Positions 1 to 7,633 of a stretch of DNA of 9,031 bases are shown piece by piece (position 1 is the stretch's first letter; the number at the start of each line of letters is the position of its first letter). A program made the translations under genes and the position numbers. The notes below the pieces were generated by a model, which did no database searches, was not told where the DNA came from, and saw only the letters and a list, made by a program, of their open reading frames with translations. The stretch is taken from positions 1 through 9,031 of the forward strand of contig JAPLGY010000347.1 of the NCBI GenBank assembly GCA_026389955.1. Reading direction: 5' to 3'. Origin of the DNA: Caldilinea sp. (GTDB lineage: Bacteria; Chloroflexota; Anaerolineae; Caldilineales; Caldilineaceae).

Positions 1-1707
1 CGACAGACGATTGGCCAGCTGGATCGACATCAACGAGTCCAGCCCAAACGCCAAAAAATTTTCGTCGTCCCCCGGTACGGTGCCCAACAATTTGAGCGCC
101 AGTTCCTGCACATGCGCTTTGACCCGCAGATCGCGTTCCTCGCCCCGAAGCTGGTCCAGCTGCTGCCGCAAAGACGTCCCCTGCTGCATCCCCTGCTGCA
201 TCCCCTGCTGCCCCTCCTGCATGTACTGGTCGCGCAGAAGCCGCTTGAGCAGTTTGCCGGTCCGATTTTTGGGCAGCCGATCGACAATATGGATCTGGCT
301 GGGCACTTTGAATTCGGCAAGTCCCTGGCCGCAGAAGAAGATCAATTCCTGTGCATCCACAGCAGCCTCAGCCTTCAAGACCACGCTGGCCTGCACCTGC
401 TCGCCCAACACCGGTTCAGGAACCCCAAAAACCGCCGCTTCTGCCACTGCCGGATGCTGATAGAGCCGCTGTTCGACCTCGGATGGGTAAACCTTGACCC
501 CACCCACGTTGATCATGTCCTTGATGCGATCGACGATGTACAGGTAACCGTCTTCGTCCAGCCACCCTACATCGCCGGTGTGAAAACTGCCCCCACGCAA
601 CACAGCAGCACTCTCGTGGGGGCGCTGCCAGTAGCCAAGCATACAACTGGGGGTCTGTACCACCACCTCCCCCAACTGGCCAGCCGACACAGCCTCCCCC
701 GCAGCGTCGACAATCTGCAGACAAACCCCTGCCAGAGGCCGACCCACCGAACCAGGCTTGGCCAACGGCTCCGAGTTGAAGGTCGCTAAAAAAATTTCGG
801 TCAACCCATACCCTTCCTGGATCGGAAGGCCGCAACGCGCCTGCCACTCGCTCGCCACCGCCAACGGCAGCGCAGCCCCAGCCGACAGCCAGCGCCGCAC
901 CGACCGCAGCCGGGCCGGCACCGCCTGGCCCAACAAGACAAGATAGACCGTCGGAACCCCGAAAAAAACGGTCACAGCCTGCTCCTCGATGGCAGCCAGC
1001 ACCGGCTGGGGCTCGAAGTGTGACAGCAAAAAAAGCGTCGCACCCACAGCCAGCGTAGGCAGAAAAGCCGCCGCCTGCCCAAAACTGTGAAACAACGACA
1101 GCGGAAGCAACACCCGGTCCTCCACACACAGACCCAGGCCATCCACCACCATCTGGACCGCCGTGACCGCTGCCCCATGCGACAACACTGCCCCTTTGGG
1201 AAACCCCGTCGTCCCCGACGTGTACAAAAGAATCGCCGGATCGTCTGGCGCCATCTCCGCACAGCCATAAACAGACGAGGAGTGCTCCAGCAACGCAGCA
1301 AAGGCAAGGAGCCCCTCCTGCTCGCCGTCTACCAGCAGCACCTGCTCGACCTGCGCCAATGCCGACCCCCCTAGCCCTGCATACAAAGCAGCAGTCGTGA
1401 TGAGCAGCCGAGCCCCGCTGTCCGCCAGAATATGCTGGAGTTCCTCCGCTTTGAAGGCCGTGTTGACAGTGACAGCCACCGCACCCACCTTTTGTACCCC
1501 CAGATAGGCGACGACAAAAGCCACGCTGTTGGGCAACCAAATTTCCGCCCGATCCCCACGCTGCAGCCCCACTCGTTCCAGCCCGTTCGCAGCTCGGCTG
1601 CAGGTCTGGTCAAGCTCTGCATAGGTCAAACACTGATCTTCAAATCGAAGGGCCAGACGATCAGGGTACGCCCGTGCACTGCCTTCTACAATCTCAACAA
1701 GGTTCAT
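1..1707 (-). CDS. Acyl-CoA synthetase-like AMP-forming ligase fused to an acyl-carrier domain (C-terminus cut by window edge)
   Basis: I translated this frame directly: 569 codons are open from ATG at 1707 to the window edge. The protein belongs to the ANL (AMP-binding) superfamily, which activates a carboxylic acid with ATP to an acyl-AMP and passes it to a thiol. Visible motifs are the phosphate loop LYTSGTTGFPKG (residues 161-172), GYGLTE (299-304), TGD (377-379), the hinge after VDR (Arg394) and NRTGK with the catalytic Lys485. After a Gln/Met/Gly-rich linker (about 495-510) comes a carrier domain with GLDSL, where Ser558 is the expected phosphopantetheine site. The hinge and DMINVGG segment look FadD-like rather than like the fatty acyl-AMP ligase class. 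The fused carrier implies that the acyl group is loaded in cis and passed to a downstream enzyme, perhaps a polyketide or lipid synthase beyond the edge. The start follows GGAAG by six bases, and 14 bases separate it from the upstream ATPase stop. The acyl substrate cannot be told from sequence. Confidence 0.93.
   Translation of the reverse strand, partial: MNLVEIVEGSARAYPDRLALRFEDQCLTYAELDQTCSRAANGLERVGLQRGDRAEIWLPNSVAFVVAYLGVQKVGAVAVTVNTAFKAEELQHILADSGARLLITTAALYAGLGGSALAQVEQVLLVDGEQEGLLAFAALLEHSSSVYGCAEMAPDDPAILLYTSGTTGFPKGAVLSHGAAVTAVQMVVDGLGLCVEDRVLLPLSLFHSFGQAAAFLPTLAVGATLFLLSHFEPQPVLAAIEEQAVTVFFGVPTVYLVLLGQAVPARLRSVRRWLSAGAALPLAVASEWQARCGLPIQEGYGLTEIFLATFNSEPLAKPGSVGRPLAGVCLQIVDAAGEAVSAGQLGEVVVQTPSCMLGYWQRPHESAAVLRGGSFHTGDVGWLDEDGYLYIVDRIKDMINVGGVKVYPSEVEQRLYQHPAVAEAAVFGVPEPVLGEQVQASVVLKAEAAVDAQELIFFCGQGLAEFKVPSQIHIVDRLPKNRTGKLLKRLLRDQYMQEGQQGMQQGMQQGTSLRQQLDQLRGEERDLRVKAHVQELALKLLGTVPGDDENFLAFGLDSLMSIQLANRLS
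179..214 (-). repeat. Short tandem repeat of 12 bases coding the ligase-carrier linker
   Basis: The plus strand shows ccctgctgcatc at 179-190, an exact second copy at 191-202 and a partial third (ccctgctgcccc) at 203-214. On the coding strand this gives repeated Met-Gln-Gln-Gly units between the adenylation and carrier domains. The 12-base unit keeps frame whatever the copy number, so linker length could vary between strains without breaking the gene. Confidence 0.8.
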
Positions 1708-1721
1708 CTAGTGCTTCCGTT

Positions 1722-3896
1722 TCAACCAGAATGGGTCCGATTTTCTTTGGAAAACTTTCGCCGCAGCAACGGCCACATCGAGTTCACTACACCGCCGATC
1801 AACCCTACGTTGTACAGCATAATCGACGTGACAACCCCAAAATGCAGCAAAAAGACCCCACCGATCACCGCCAGCCCAGGCGCCATCGACGCCACATAGT
1901 TGGAACGCATGTTGCGCTTGTAGCGCTCCGCCAACACAAACAGGTCGATCAGCTGATCCAAAGCGCCGTCCATCAGCACGATCTGCGCCGTGTCAGTGGC
2001 GATCGTCGAAGCCCCACGCAGCGAAATCGAAAGGTCGGCTTGCTGAAGCGCAATCGCATCGTTGATGCCATCCCCAATGAAACAGACCCGCCGCCCCGCC
2101 GCCTGCAGCTGCCGAACTTTGTCTGCCTTGTGTTCGGGCAACGTGTTGGCAAAGTACTGTTCGATCCCCAACAGCTGGGCCAGGTGCCGCGTCGGCTGCT
2201 CCTGGTCTCCCGAAAGAATGTAAAGCGACAGTCCACGGCCATGCAGCGACTCAATGATCTGACGCGCCCCCGGACGCAGGGTGGGAGCCAGCTCGATCGC
2301 CCCCGCCACCTGGTCGTCGACGGCCACCAGCACCCACGAATGGCCCAGCGCATGCGCCGACGAACACAGCTCGCTCACCGCAGCCGGCACCTCGATCTGC
2401 TCCCTCTGCAAGAAACGCTCGCTCCCCACCCGCACCACCCGCTCCTCCAGCTCCACCTTGATCCCGTACCCCACTTCGTAGCGCGCCTCGGCGATCGACG
2501 GCAATGCCAGCCCACGTTCCTGGGCCGCCTCTACAATTGCCCGCGCGATCGGGTGCGACTGGCGACTTTCCGCAGCCGCCGCACAGCGCAGCAGTTCGTC
2601 GGCAGTCCACTCCCCACACAGATGAACCTGCACCACCCGGGGCTGCTCCAGCGTCAAGGTCCCAGTTTTGTCAAAGACCACGGTGTCGATCTGGGGCAGC
2701 AGCTCCAGCGCACGGGCCTCTTTGACCAACACCCCCTGTTGGGCCGCCAGCCGCAGAAAGTTCAACATGCTGAGCGGACCCACAATCCGCAAGTTGTACC
2801 CAAGCGAGCTGAGCAAAACCGCAATGCTCCCCCCAACCCCATAAAAAGGCAATGCCACACCCGCTACAGCCAGCGTCGGCAGACTCCAACGGTCCGACAG
2901 CTGCTGGCTGCGCGATTCAAAGGTCTGCTTGAAAGCAGCCGTCTCCGTCAAAATTTCCCCGATCTGGGCAGCGACCGTGGCTTCCCCCGCACGCTTTACC
3001 TCCACCCACACCTGACCCGCCAACAAGATCGACCCGGCAAAGACCTCGTCCCCCAACATCTTCTCCGACGGCTGCGATTCCCCCGTCAACATCCGCTGGT
3101 CGACCGAGGCGTCCCCCCTCACAATCACCCCGTCCGCCGGAACCATCTGCCCCGCAGCCACCACCAGCACATCCCCCGCACGAACGTCCGTAAACAGGAT
3201 CTCCACCTCCGTGTCGCCTACCAGCGCCCACACCTTCGCCGGCTGCCGACCAAATACGTTGACTATGCTCCGCATGGAACGCTCTTCTGTCCGCTTGAGC
3301 ACCGCCTGGCTGAGGGAAAGCAGCGCAACAGCCAGCGAAGCCGCAAAAAAGTTTCCCATCAAAATCACAGTCGGAATCGACACCAGGTCGAGGGTGCTGG
3401 CGGTCACCTTGCGTTTGATACGCAGATCGTCGATCCCTGATTTGACAAAAGGATAGGCTGTGTAGAGCAGCCCAGGCAGACTCAACACCATCAGAGGCGG
3501 GTAGAACAACTTGCCCACAGATGCCACGACCAGACAGGCAAAAGCCACCCCCGTATACAGGTTGGCCTGCTGCTCTTCCGCATGGATGACCGCTGTCTCT
3601 TCGGGAGAGGCCAGATCCTGCTGGTAGCTTTGTCGCTCGCTGCCAGCCAGCTGGTCTACCGCCCGCTGCACAATCTGCTGCGCGCTCCTCTGAAACTGAC
3701 CCACCAGGTCGCCCGAAACGGCACGCGACACCAGCGTCCGATTCACTGCTTGAGACGGAATGGACGCCGCCAACGCAGAAGAAGCTGACTCCTTGGAGGC
3801 CAAATCCCTCTTCTCGCGAGAAACCCACTGCTGATAGGCGCGCAGGCCACCATAAAGCACACCCCCAGCTGCAACAAGCAGCGGAACTGGAAACAT
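1722..3896 (-). CDS. P-type ATPase related to heavy-metal (P1B) pumps but lacking the CPC motif
   Basis: This is a 724-residue integral membrane pump that would couple ATP hydrolysis to transport through a phospho-aspartate intermediate. The cycle motifs are all present: TGES in the actuator domain (271-274), DKTGTLT with the phosphorylated Asp409, the P1B-type His-Pro pair (448-449) in the nucleotide domain, SGD (562-564) and GDGIND (608-613). Hydrophobic segments lie near 2-20, 112-150 (two), 166-200, 336-378 and 667-706 (two), matching the P1B layout. There are two oddities. There is no N-terminal metal-binding domain with a Cys pair; instead residues 24-110 form a polar, Gln-rich helical-looking stretch. 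Where P1B pumps carry CPC, SPC or TPC in the transport helix, this one has Val-Gly-Pro (372-374) preceded by Arg370. The cargo is therefore unknown. A GGAG sits 11 bases before the ATG. It is first in a likely two-gene-or-longer operon with the ligase-carrier gene 14 bases downstream. Confidence 0.95.
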   Translation of the reverse strand: MFPVPLLVAAGGVLYGGLRAYQQWVSREKRDLASKESASSALAASIPSQAVNRTLVSRAVSGDLVGQFQRSAQQIVQRAVDQLAGSERQSYQQDLASPEETAVIHAEEQQANLYTGVAFACLVVASVGKLFYPPLMVLSLPGLLYTAYPFVKSGIDDLRIKRKVTASTLDLVSIPTVILMGNFFAASLAVALLSLSQAVLKRTEERSMRSIVNVFGRQPAKVWALVGDTEVEILFTDVRAGDVLVVAAGQMVPADGVIVRGDASVDQRMLTGESQPSEKMLGDEVFAGSILLAGQVWVEVKRAGEATVAAQIGEILTETAAFKQTFESRSQQLSDRWSLPTLAVAGVALPFYGVGGSIAVLLSSLGYNLRIVGPLSMLNFLRLAAQQGVLVKEARALELLPQIDTVVFDKTGTLTLEQPRVVQVHLCGEWTADELLRCAAAAESRQSHPIARAIVEAAQERGLALPSIAEARYEVGYGIKVELEERVVRVGSERFLQREQIEVPAAVSELCSSAHALGHSWVLVAVDDQVAGAIELAPTLRPGARQIIESLHGRGLSLYILSGDQEQPTRHLAQLLGIEQYFANTLPEHKADKVRQLQAAGRRVCFIGDGINDAIALQQADLSISLRGASTIATDTAQIVLMDGALDQLIDLFVLAERYKRNMRSNYVASMAPGLAVIGGVFLLHFGVVTSIMLYNVGLIGGVVNSMWPLLRRKFSKENRTHSG

Positions 3897-4004
3897 TCTT
3901 AGATTTCTCCGTTTCTGAACAACCGCATCTTCATCCGCCCCAGAATTTTTCTGTCAAATACCCCACAAATACTCCATAAAATATTTTTGACAATTCTTTA
4001 TAGT

Positions 4005-4010
4005 ATCATA
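4005..4010 (-). promoter_or_regulatory. Candidate -10 box for the ATPase-ligase operon
   Basis: Read on the minus strand this is TATGAT, five of six matches to the consensus -10. A start point near 3998 would give a leader of about 100 bases before the ATPase ATG. At the usual 17-base spacing the -35 position reads TGATCA, a poor match, and it falls inside the last copy of the phased repeat array. A weak -35 overlapped by repeated sites is typical of activator-dependent promoters. TATAAA five bases further downstream is an alternative -10, also without a good -35. Confidence 0.4.
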
Positions 4011-4029
4011 CGGTATAGAACGTGAGTTG

Positions 4030-4057
4030 ATCATGAAACATCGTGAAGGATCATGAA
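4030..4057. repeat. Three direct repeats with exact 10-base period, probable regulator-binding array
   Basis: ATCATGAA at 4030-4037, ATCGTGAA at 4040-4047 and ATCATGAA at 4050-4057 repeat at exactly one helical turn. On the minus strand they read as consecutive ten-mers TTCATGATCC, TTCACGATGT and TTCATGATCA. A weaker fourth unit, AACGTGAG at 4019-4026, matches six of eight bases with a one-base shift. Tandem sites on one face of the helix suit a regulator that binds cooperatively as a head-to-tail multimer, as OmpR/PhoB-type activators do. The array lies just upstream of the minus-strand -10 and about 90-120 bases upstream of the inferred plus-strand start, so it could serve either operon. 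Confidence 0.55.
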
Positions 4058-4112
4058 TTCCCCCAATAAGGTCCACAACAGCCGAATTTTCTGCAAAGAC
4101 ACAAAATAAAAT

Positions 4113-4141
4113 TTGACAGCAGTGAAAGTCGGGTGTATGAC
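4113..4141 (+). promoter_or_regulatory. Sigma70-type promoter of the sugar-catabolism operon
   Basis: The -35 is a perfect TTGACA (4113-4118), followed by a 17-base spacer and a -10 of TATGAC (4136-4141, four of six matches). Transcription would start near 4148, about 100 bases before the SIS gene, and run directly into the inverted repeat at 4151-4179. Another TTGACA at 3987-3992 has no suitable -10 at 16-18 bases. Confidence 0.6.
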
Positions 4142-4150
4142 TGAAGAGCA

Positions 4151-4179
4151 ATGTTGTCTCGCCGGCGCATAGACAACAT
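4151..4179. promoter_or_regulatory. Perfect 9+9 inverted repeat, probable operator or leader hairpin
   Basis: ATGTTGTCT (4151-4159) and AGACAACAT (4171-4179) are exact reverse complements separated by 11 bases. The repeat starts within a few bases of the predicted start of transcription. That is where a repressor dimer would block initiation, as LacI-, GntR- or DeoR-type regulators of sugar operons often do. In RNA the same sequence can form a nine-pair stem, but no U-run follows, so it is not a classical terminator. No regulator gene is present in the window. Confidence 0.6.
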
Positions 4180-4246
4180 CCCGCCCCACCTGAGCCGCTA
4201 TAGGGTGGATCGCCCGTCCCGCGCTCCAAAAGAAAGAAAACTCAGG

Positions 4247-5287
<1,041 letters not shown>

Positions 5288-5298
5288 GGCCACCTGCT

Positions 5299-6291
5299 GT
5301 GTCTGCTCGCTTCGATGTCGTCGCCGTCGGCGACCTGAACGCTGACCTGGTGCTCTCCGGGGATGTCACCCCCGTCTTCGGCCAGGTCGAAAAGTTGATC
5401 GACGACGCCACCCTCACCCTGGGCGGCTCCACCGCTATCTTTGCCTGCGGCGCCGCCAGGCTAGGGCTGCGCGTGGCCATGGTCAGCCTGGTCGGCACCG
5501 ACCCCTTCGGCGATTTTCTGCTCGATACCCTCGCCGCCCGCGGCGTCAATACACAGGGCGTGCGCCGGACCCACCAGCACAAAACCGGACTCACCACCAT
5601 CCTCTCACACGGCGTCGACCGGGCCATGCTCACCTATCCCGGAACCCTCAGCACCCTCTGCCGACATGACATCGATTCCACCCTGGTCACCCAGGCCCGC
5701 CACCTCCACCTCGGCTGCTTCTATCTGCTCGATGCCCTCCGCCCTGACCTGCCCGATTTCTTCGCCTGGAGCCGCAGCCAGGGACTGACCGTCTCACTCG
5801 ATACCAACTACGACCCCACCAAACTCTGGGACGGCGGCATCGGTGCCACCCTGGACCAGGTAGATCTCTTTCTGCCCAACGAAACCGAGCTGACCGCCAT
5901 CACCCACCATGCCTCCTGGCAGACCGGACTCGCCAGCCTCTCAGAACGTGTGCCCACCGTGGCAGTCAAACGCGGCAGCGCAGGGGCCAGCGCAACCCGC
6001 AACGGCCAGACAACCCATGCCACCCCACTGCCCGTTCAGGTCGTCGATACAACCGGCGCCGGCGATTCGTTCGACGCCGGATTCGTCTACGCACACCTGG
6101 CCGGCTGCCCACTGCCCCAGAAGCTCCAGTTCGCAGTCGCCTGCGGATCCGCCTCCACCCGCGCCGCCGGCGGCACCCACGCACAGCCTACCCTGGCCGA
6201 TGCCCAGACCCTGCTCACACAACATGGGTTTCCCCCCCCCACCAGATCCTCTCCGTTTCCACCGGTGAGAGACACAGGAGGGACGCAATGA
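5299..6291 (+). CDS. PfkB-family sugar kinase
   Basis: A 330-residue ribokinase-fold kinase, expected to use ATP to phosphorylate a sugar or sugar phosphate in the cytoplasm. Diagnostic features are the N-terminal [10 protein letters not shown] strand, the [15 protein letters not shown] segment near residue 45 (PfkB signature 1 region) and DTTGAGD (250-256), where Asp256 is the catalytic base and the preceding Gly residues form the anion hole. The length is normal. Between an AgaS-like isomerase and a GatZ/KbaZ-like protein, tagatose-6-phosphate or a related ketose phosphate is the likely substrate, but the sequence alone does not fix it. The start is GTG at 5299, preceded by GAGG about ten bases upstream. 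The frame stays open far upstream through the SIS gene, but that part is Arg/Pro/His-rich nonsense. The last 20 residues lie beyond a run of nine C at 6232-6240 and are uncertain. Confidence 0.9.
   Translation: MSARFDVVAVGDLNADLVLSGDVTPVFGQVEKLIDDATLTLGGSTAIFACGAARLGLRVAMVSLVGTDPFGDFLLDTLAARGVNTQGVRRTHQHKTGLTTILSHGVDRAMLTYPGTLSTLCRHDIDSTLVTQARHLHLGCFYLLDALRPDLPDFFAWSRSQGLTVSLDTNYDPTKLWDGGIGATLDQVDLFLPNETELTAITHHASWQTGLASLSERVPTVAVKRGSAGASATRNGQTTHATPLPVQVVDTTGAGDSFDAGFVYAHLAGCPLPQKLQFAVACGSASTRAAGGTHAQPTLADAQTLLTQHGFPPPTRSSPFPPVRDTGGTQ
6232..6240 (+). repeat. Nine-base poly-C tract near the 3' end of the kinase gene
   Basis: TTT is followed by nine consecutive C, coding Pro312-Pro314 of the kinase. 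Such a tract is prone to replication slippage and to base-calling error. Losing one C would end the protein at 6268. Gaining one would carry the frame to the TGA at 6360-6362, overlapping an internal ATG of the next gene. The catalytic domain ends before the tract, so all three versions would probably keep kinase activity. Confidence 0.8.
6276..6281 (+). promoter_or_regulatory. Strong ribosome binding site (AGGAGG) with ambiguous start
   Basis: This consensus AGGAGG is the best ribosome site in the window. It lies six bases before ATG 6288, an ideal distance, but that ATG opens only a 24-codon Arg-rich frame ending at TGA 6360-6362. The first in-frame ATG for the GatZ/KbaZ-like gene is at 6293, 11 bases away, which is long but usable. 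The short frame's TGA overlaps a second in-frame ATG of that gene (6359) as ATGA. Confidence 0.6.
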
Positions 6292-6292
6292 G

Positions 6293-7588
6293 ATGCTCCA
6301 GACAACGTTTGTGGCCTATGTTGCCGATTCGACGTGTACGCCATTCGAGACACTCCTCATGATTGCAGAGCTCACCCGCACAATTCAACGTCTGATCCAG
6401 CTGCGCCAGCAGGAGCATGTAGAAGCTACCCTGCTGGCCGTCTGCCCAAACTCCGCCGCCGTGCTTGAGGCCGCCGTCGCCGTCGCCGCCCGCGCCCACA
6501 CCCCCATGCTCTTCGCCGCTACGCTCAACCAGGTCGACCGGGATGGGGGCTACACCGGCTGGACACCCGCCACCTTTGTCGCCACCCTCCAAGAGTACGC
6601 AGCCCGCTACGGCTGCACCAGCCCGCTCTACCCCTGCCTCGACCACGGCGGCCCCTGGCTCAAGGATCGCCACAGCACCGAACAACTCCCACTCCACCAG
6701 GCGATGCACGAAGTCAAACTCAGCCTGACCGCCTGCCTGGAAGCCGGCTACAGCCTGCTCCATATCGACCCCACCGTCGACCGCACCCTGCCCCCCGGCC
6801 AGATCCCCCCCCTCCCCACAGTGGTCGAACGTACGGTCGAGTTGATAGCCCACTCCGAAAACGAACGCCGCCGCCTCCAGCTGCCCCCCGTCGCCTATGA
6901 GGTCGGCACCGAAGAGGTACATGGCGGGCTGGTCGATGTCTCCCACTTCACCACCTTTCTCGACCAGCTGCACACCAGCCTGGAAAGCCGCTCGCTGGCC
7001 GACAGCTGGCCCACTTTTGTGGTCGCCCAGGTAGGCACCGACCTGCATACCTCTTTTTTCGACCCAGCCGCTGCCCACCAACTGACCGACCTGGTCCGCC
7101 CCAAAGGTACCCTTCTCAAAGGCCATTACACCGATTGGGTCGAAAACCCACGCGCCTACCCTGCCACCGGCATGGGCGGCGCCAATGTCGGCCCAGAATT
7201 CACCGCAGCTGAATTCGACGCCCTGGAAGAATTGGCCAACCGCGAACAACGACTGTGCGCCACCCGCCATCTGCCCCCCTCCCACCTGATGACAGCCATC
7301 GAAACTGCCGTCGTCGCCTCCAATCGGTGGCAAAAATGGCTGCACCCCAACGAGCTCGGCCAGGAATTCGCCGCACTCTCCCCCGCCCGCCGACGCTGGC
7401 TGGCCCAGACCGGCGCCCGCTATATCTGGACTGCTCCCACCGTGGTCGCAGCCCGCCGCCAACTCTACCAGCACCTGTCCCTGGTCTTCCCCAACCCGCA
7501 CGCCGCAGTCGTCGCCGCAGTCGAACGCGTCCTCTTTCAGTATGTCGATTCGTTCAATCTGTTCGACCTGGCTACACTGCTCGCCTGA
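6293..7588 (+). CDS. GatZ/KbaZ-like class II tagatose-bisphosphate aldolase family protein
   Basis: A 431-residue protein close to the usual GatZ/KbaZ length of about 420. In enterobacteria this family is the accessory subunit that stabilises the catalytic GatY/KbaY in splitting tagatose-1,6-bisphosphate to dihydroxyacetone phosphate and glyceraldehyde-3-phosphate. Family landmarks are [14 protein letters not shown] near 78-91, LDHGGP with Asp117-His118, the [11 protein letters not shown] segment near 150, [11 protein letters not shown] (202-212), GHYTDW with His278 and NVGPEF around Gly300-Pro301. The Asp-His of LDHG and the later Glu and His residues resemble catalytic and zinc-ligand positions of class II aldolases, so independent activity is possible but unproven. 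No GatY/KbaY partner is encoded here. The gene begins one base after the kinase stop. I chose ATG 6293; ATG 6359 ([12 protein letters not shown]) would also leave the whole domain and may be the true start. The functional call is firm at family level only. Confidence 0.88.
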   Translation: MLQTTFVAYVADSTCTPFETLLMIAELTRTIQRLIQLRQQEHVEATLLAVCPNSAAVLEAAVAVAARAHTPMLFAATLNQVDRDGGYTGWTPATFVATLQEYAARYGCTSPLYPCLDHGGPWLKDRHSTEQLPLHQAMHEVKLSLTACLEAGYSLLHIDPTVDRTLPPGQIPPLPTVVERTVELIAHSENERRRLQLPPVAYEVGTEEVHGGLVDVSHFTTFLDQLHTSLESRSLADSWPTFVVAQVGTDLHTSFFDPAAAHQLTDLVRPKGTLLKGHYTDWVENPRAYPATGMGGANVGPEFTAAEFDALEELANREQRLCATRHLPPSHLMTAIETAVVASNRWQKWLHPNELGQEFAALSPARRRWLAQTGARYIWTAPTVVAARRQLYQHLSLVFPNPHAAVVAAVERVLFQYVDSFNLFDLATLLA

Positions 7589-7633
7589 CCCCAAAGCCCA
7601 GCCTGCCCGACCCTGACTCTACGAGGAACTGCA

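Larger units (their letters stand above)
3897..4246. other. Divergent intergenic control region, AT-rich
   Basis: This 350-base stretch separates the two divergent operons and has no gene I can support. It is much richer in A and T between about 3945 and 4130 than the flanking coding DNA. It holds a candidate minus-strand -10 element, a phased direct-repeat array, a sigma70-type plus-strand promoter and an inverted repeat in the plus-strand leader, each listed separately. Short frames crossing it have no recognisable protein character. Confidence 0.85.

Noticed and set aside
112..789. A 225-codon plus-strand frame with short hydrophobic-looking segments
   Set aside because: It is antisense to the conserved C-terminal part of the ligase. 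The resemblance to protein comes from antisense of well-conserved codons.
416..1540. A 374-codon minus-strand frame overlapping the acyl ligase
   Set aside because: It is out of phase with the ligase, extremely Gly/Ala/Cys-rich and without motifs. The real frame, open to the window edge, contains the full set of adenylation motifs.
1674..3440. A 588-codon plus-strand open frame antisense to the P-type ATPase
   Set aside because: Its translation is rich in Arg, His, Pro and Gln with no recognisable domain, and the opposite strand encodes a complete ATPase with all motifs. It is a by-product of third-position C/G bias.
3941..3953. Small inverted repeat CAGAA-TTT-TTCTG in the ATPase leader
   Set aside because: Arms of five bases in an AT-rich stretch are expected by chance, and there is no following T-run in the right direction for a terminator.
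3987..4019. A second TTGACA with TATAGA downstream as another plus-strand promoter
   Set aside because: The spacing is about 21 bases, too long for sigma70, and no better -10 lies at 16-18 bases.
4151..4246. N-terminal extension of the SIS protein from ATG 4151
   Set aside because: The ATG lies inside the inverted repeat within a few bases of the predicted transcript start, leaving no ribosome site. The added 32 residues are Arg/Pro-rich and not family-like. Leaderless translation cannot be excluded.
6215..7594. A 459-codon minus-strand frame antisense to the GatZ/KbaZ-like gene
   Set aside because: Gly-rich with no known motif; the plus strand has a full-length family match in the same place.
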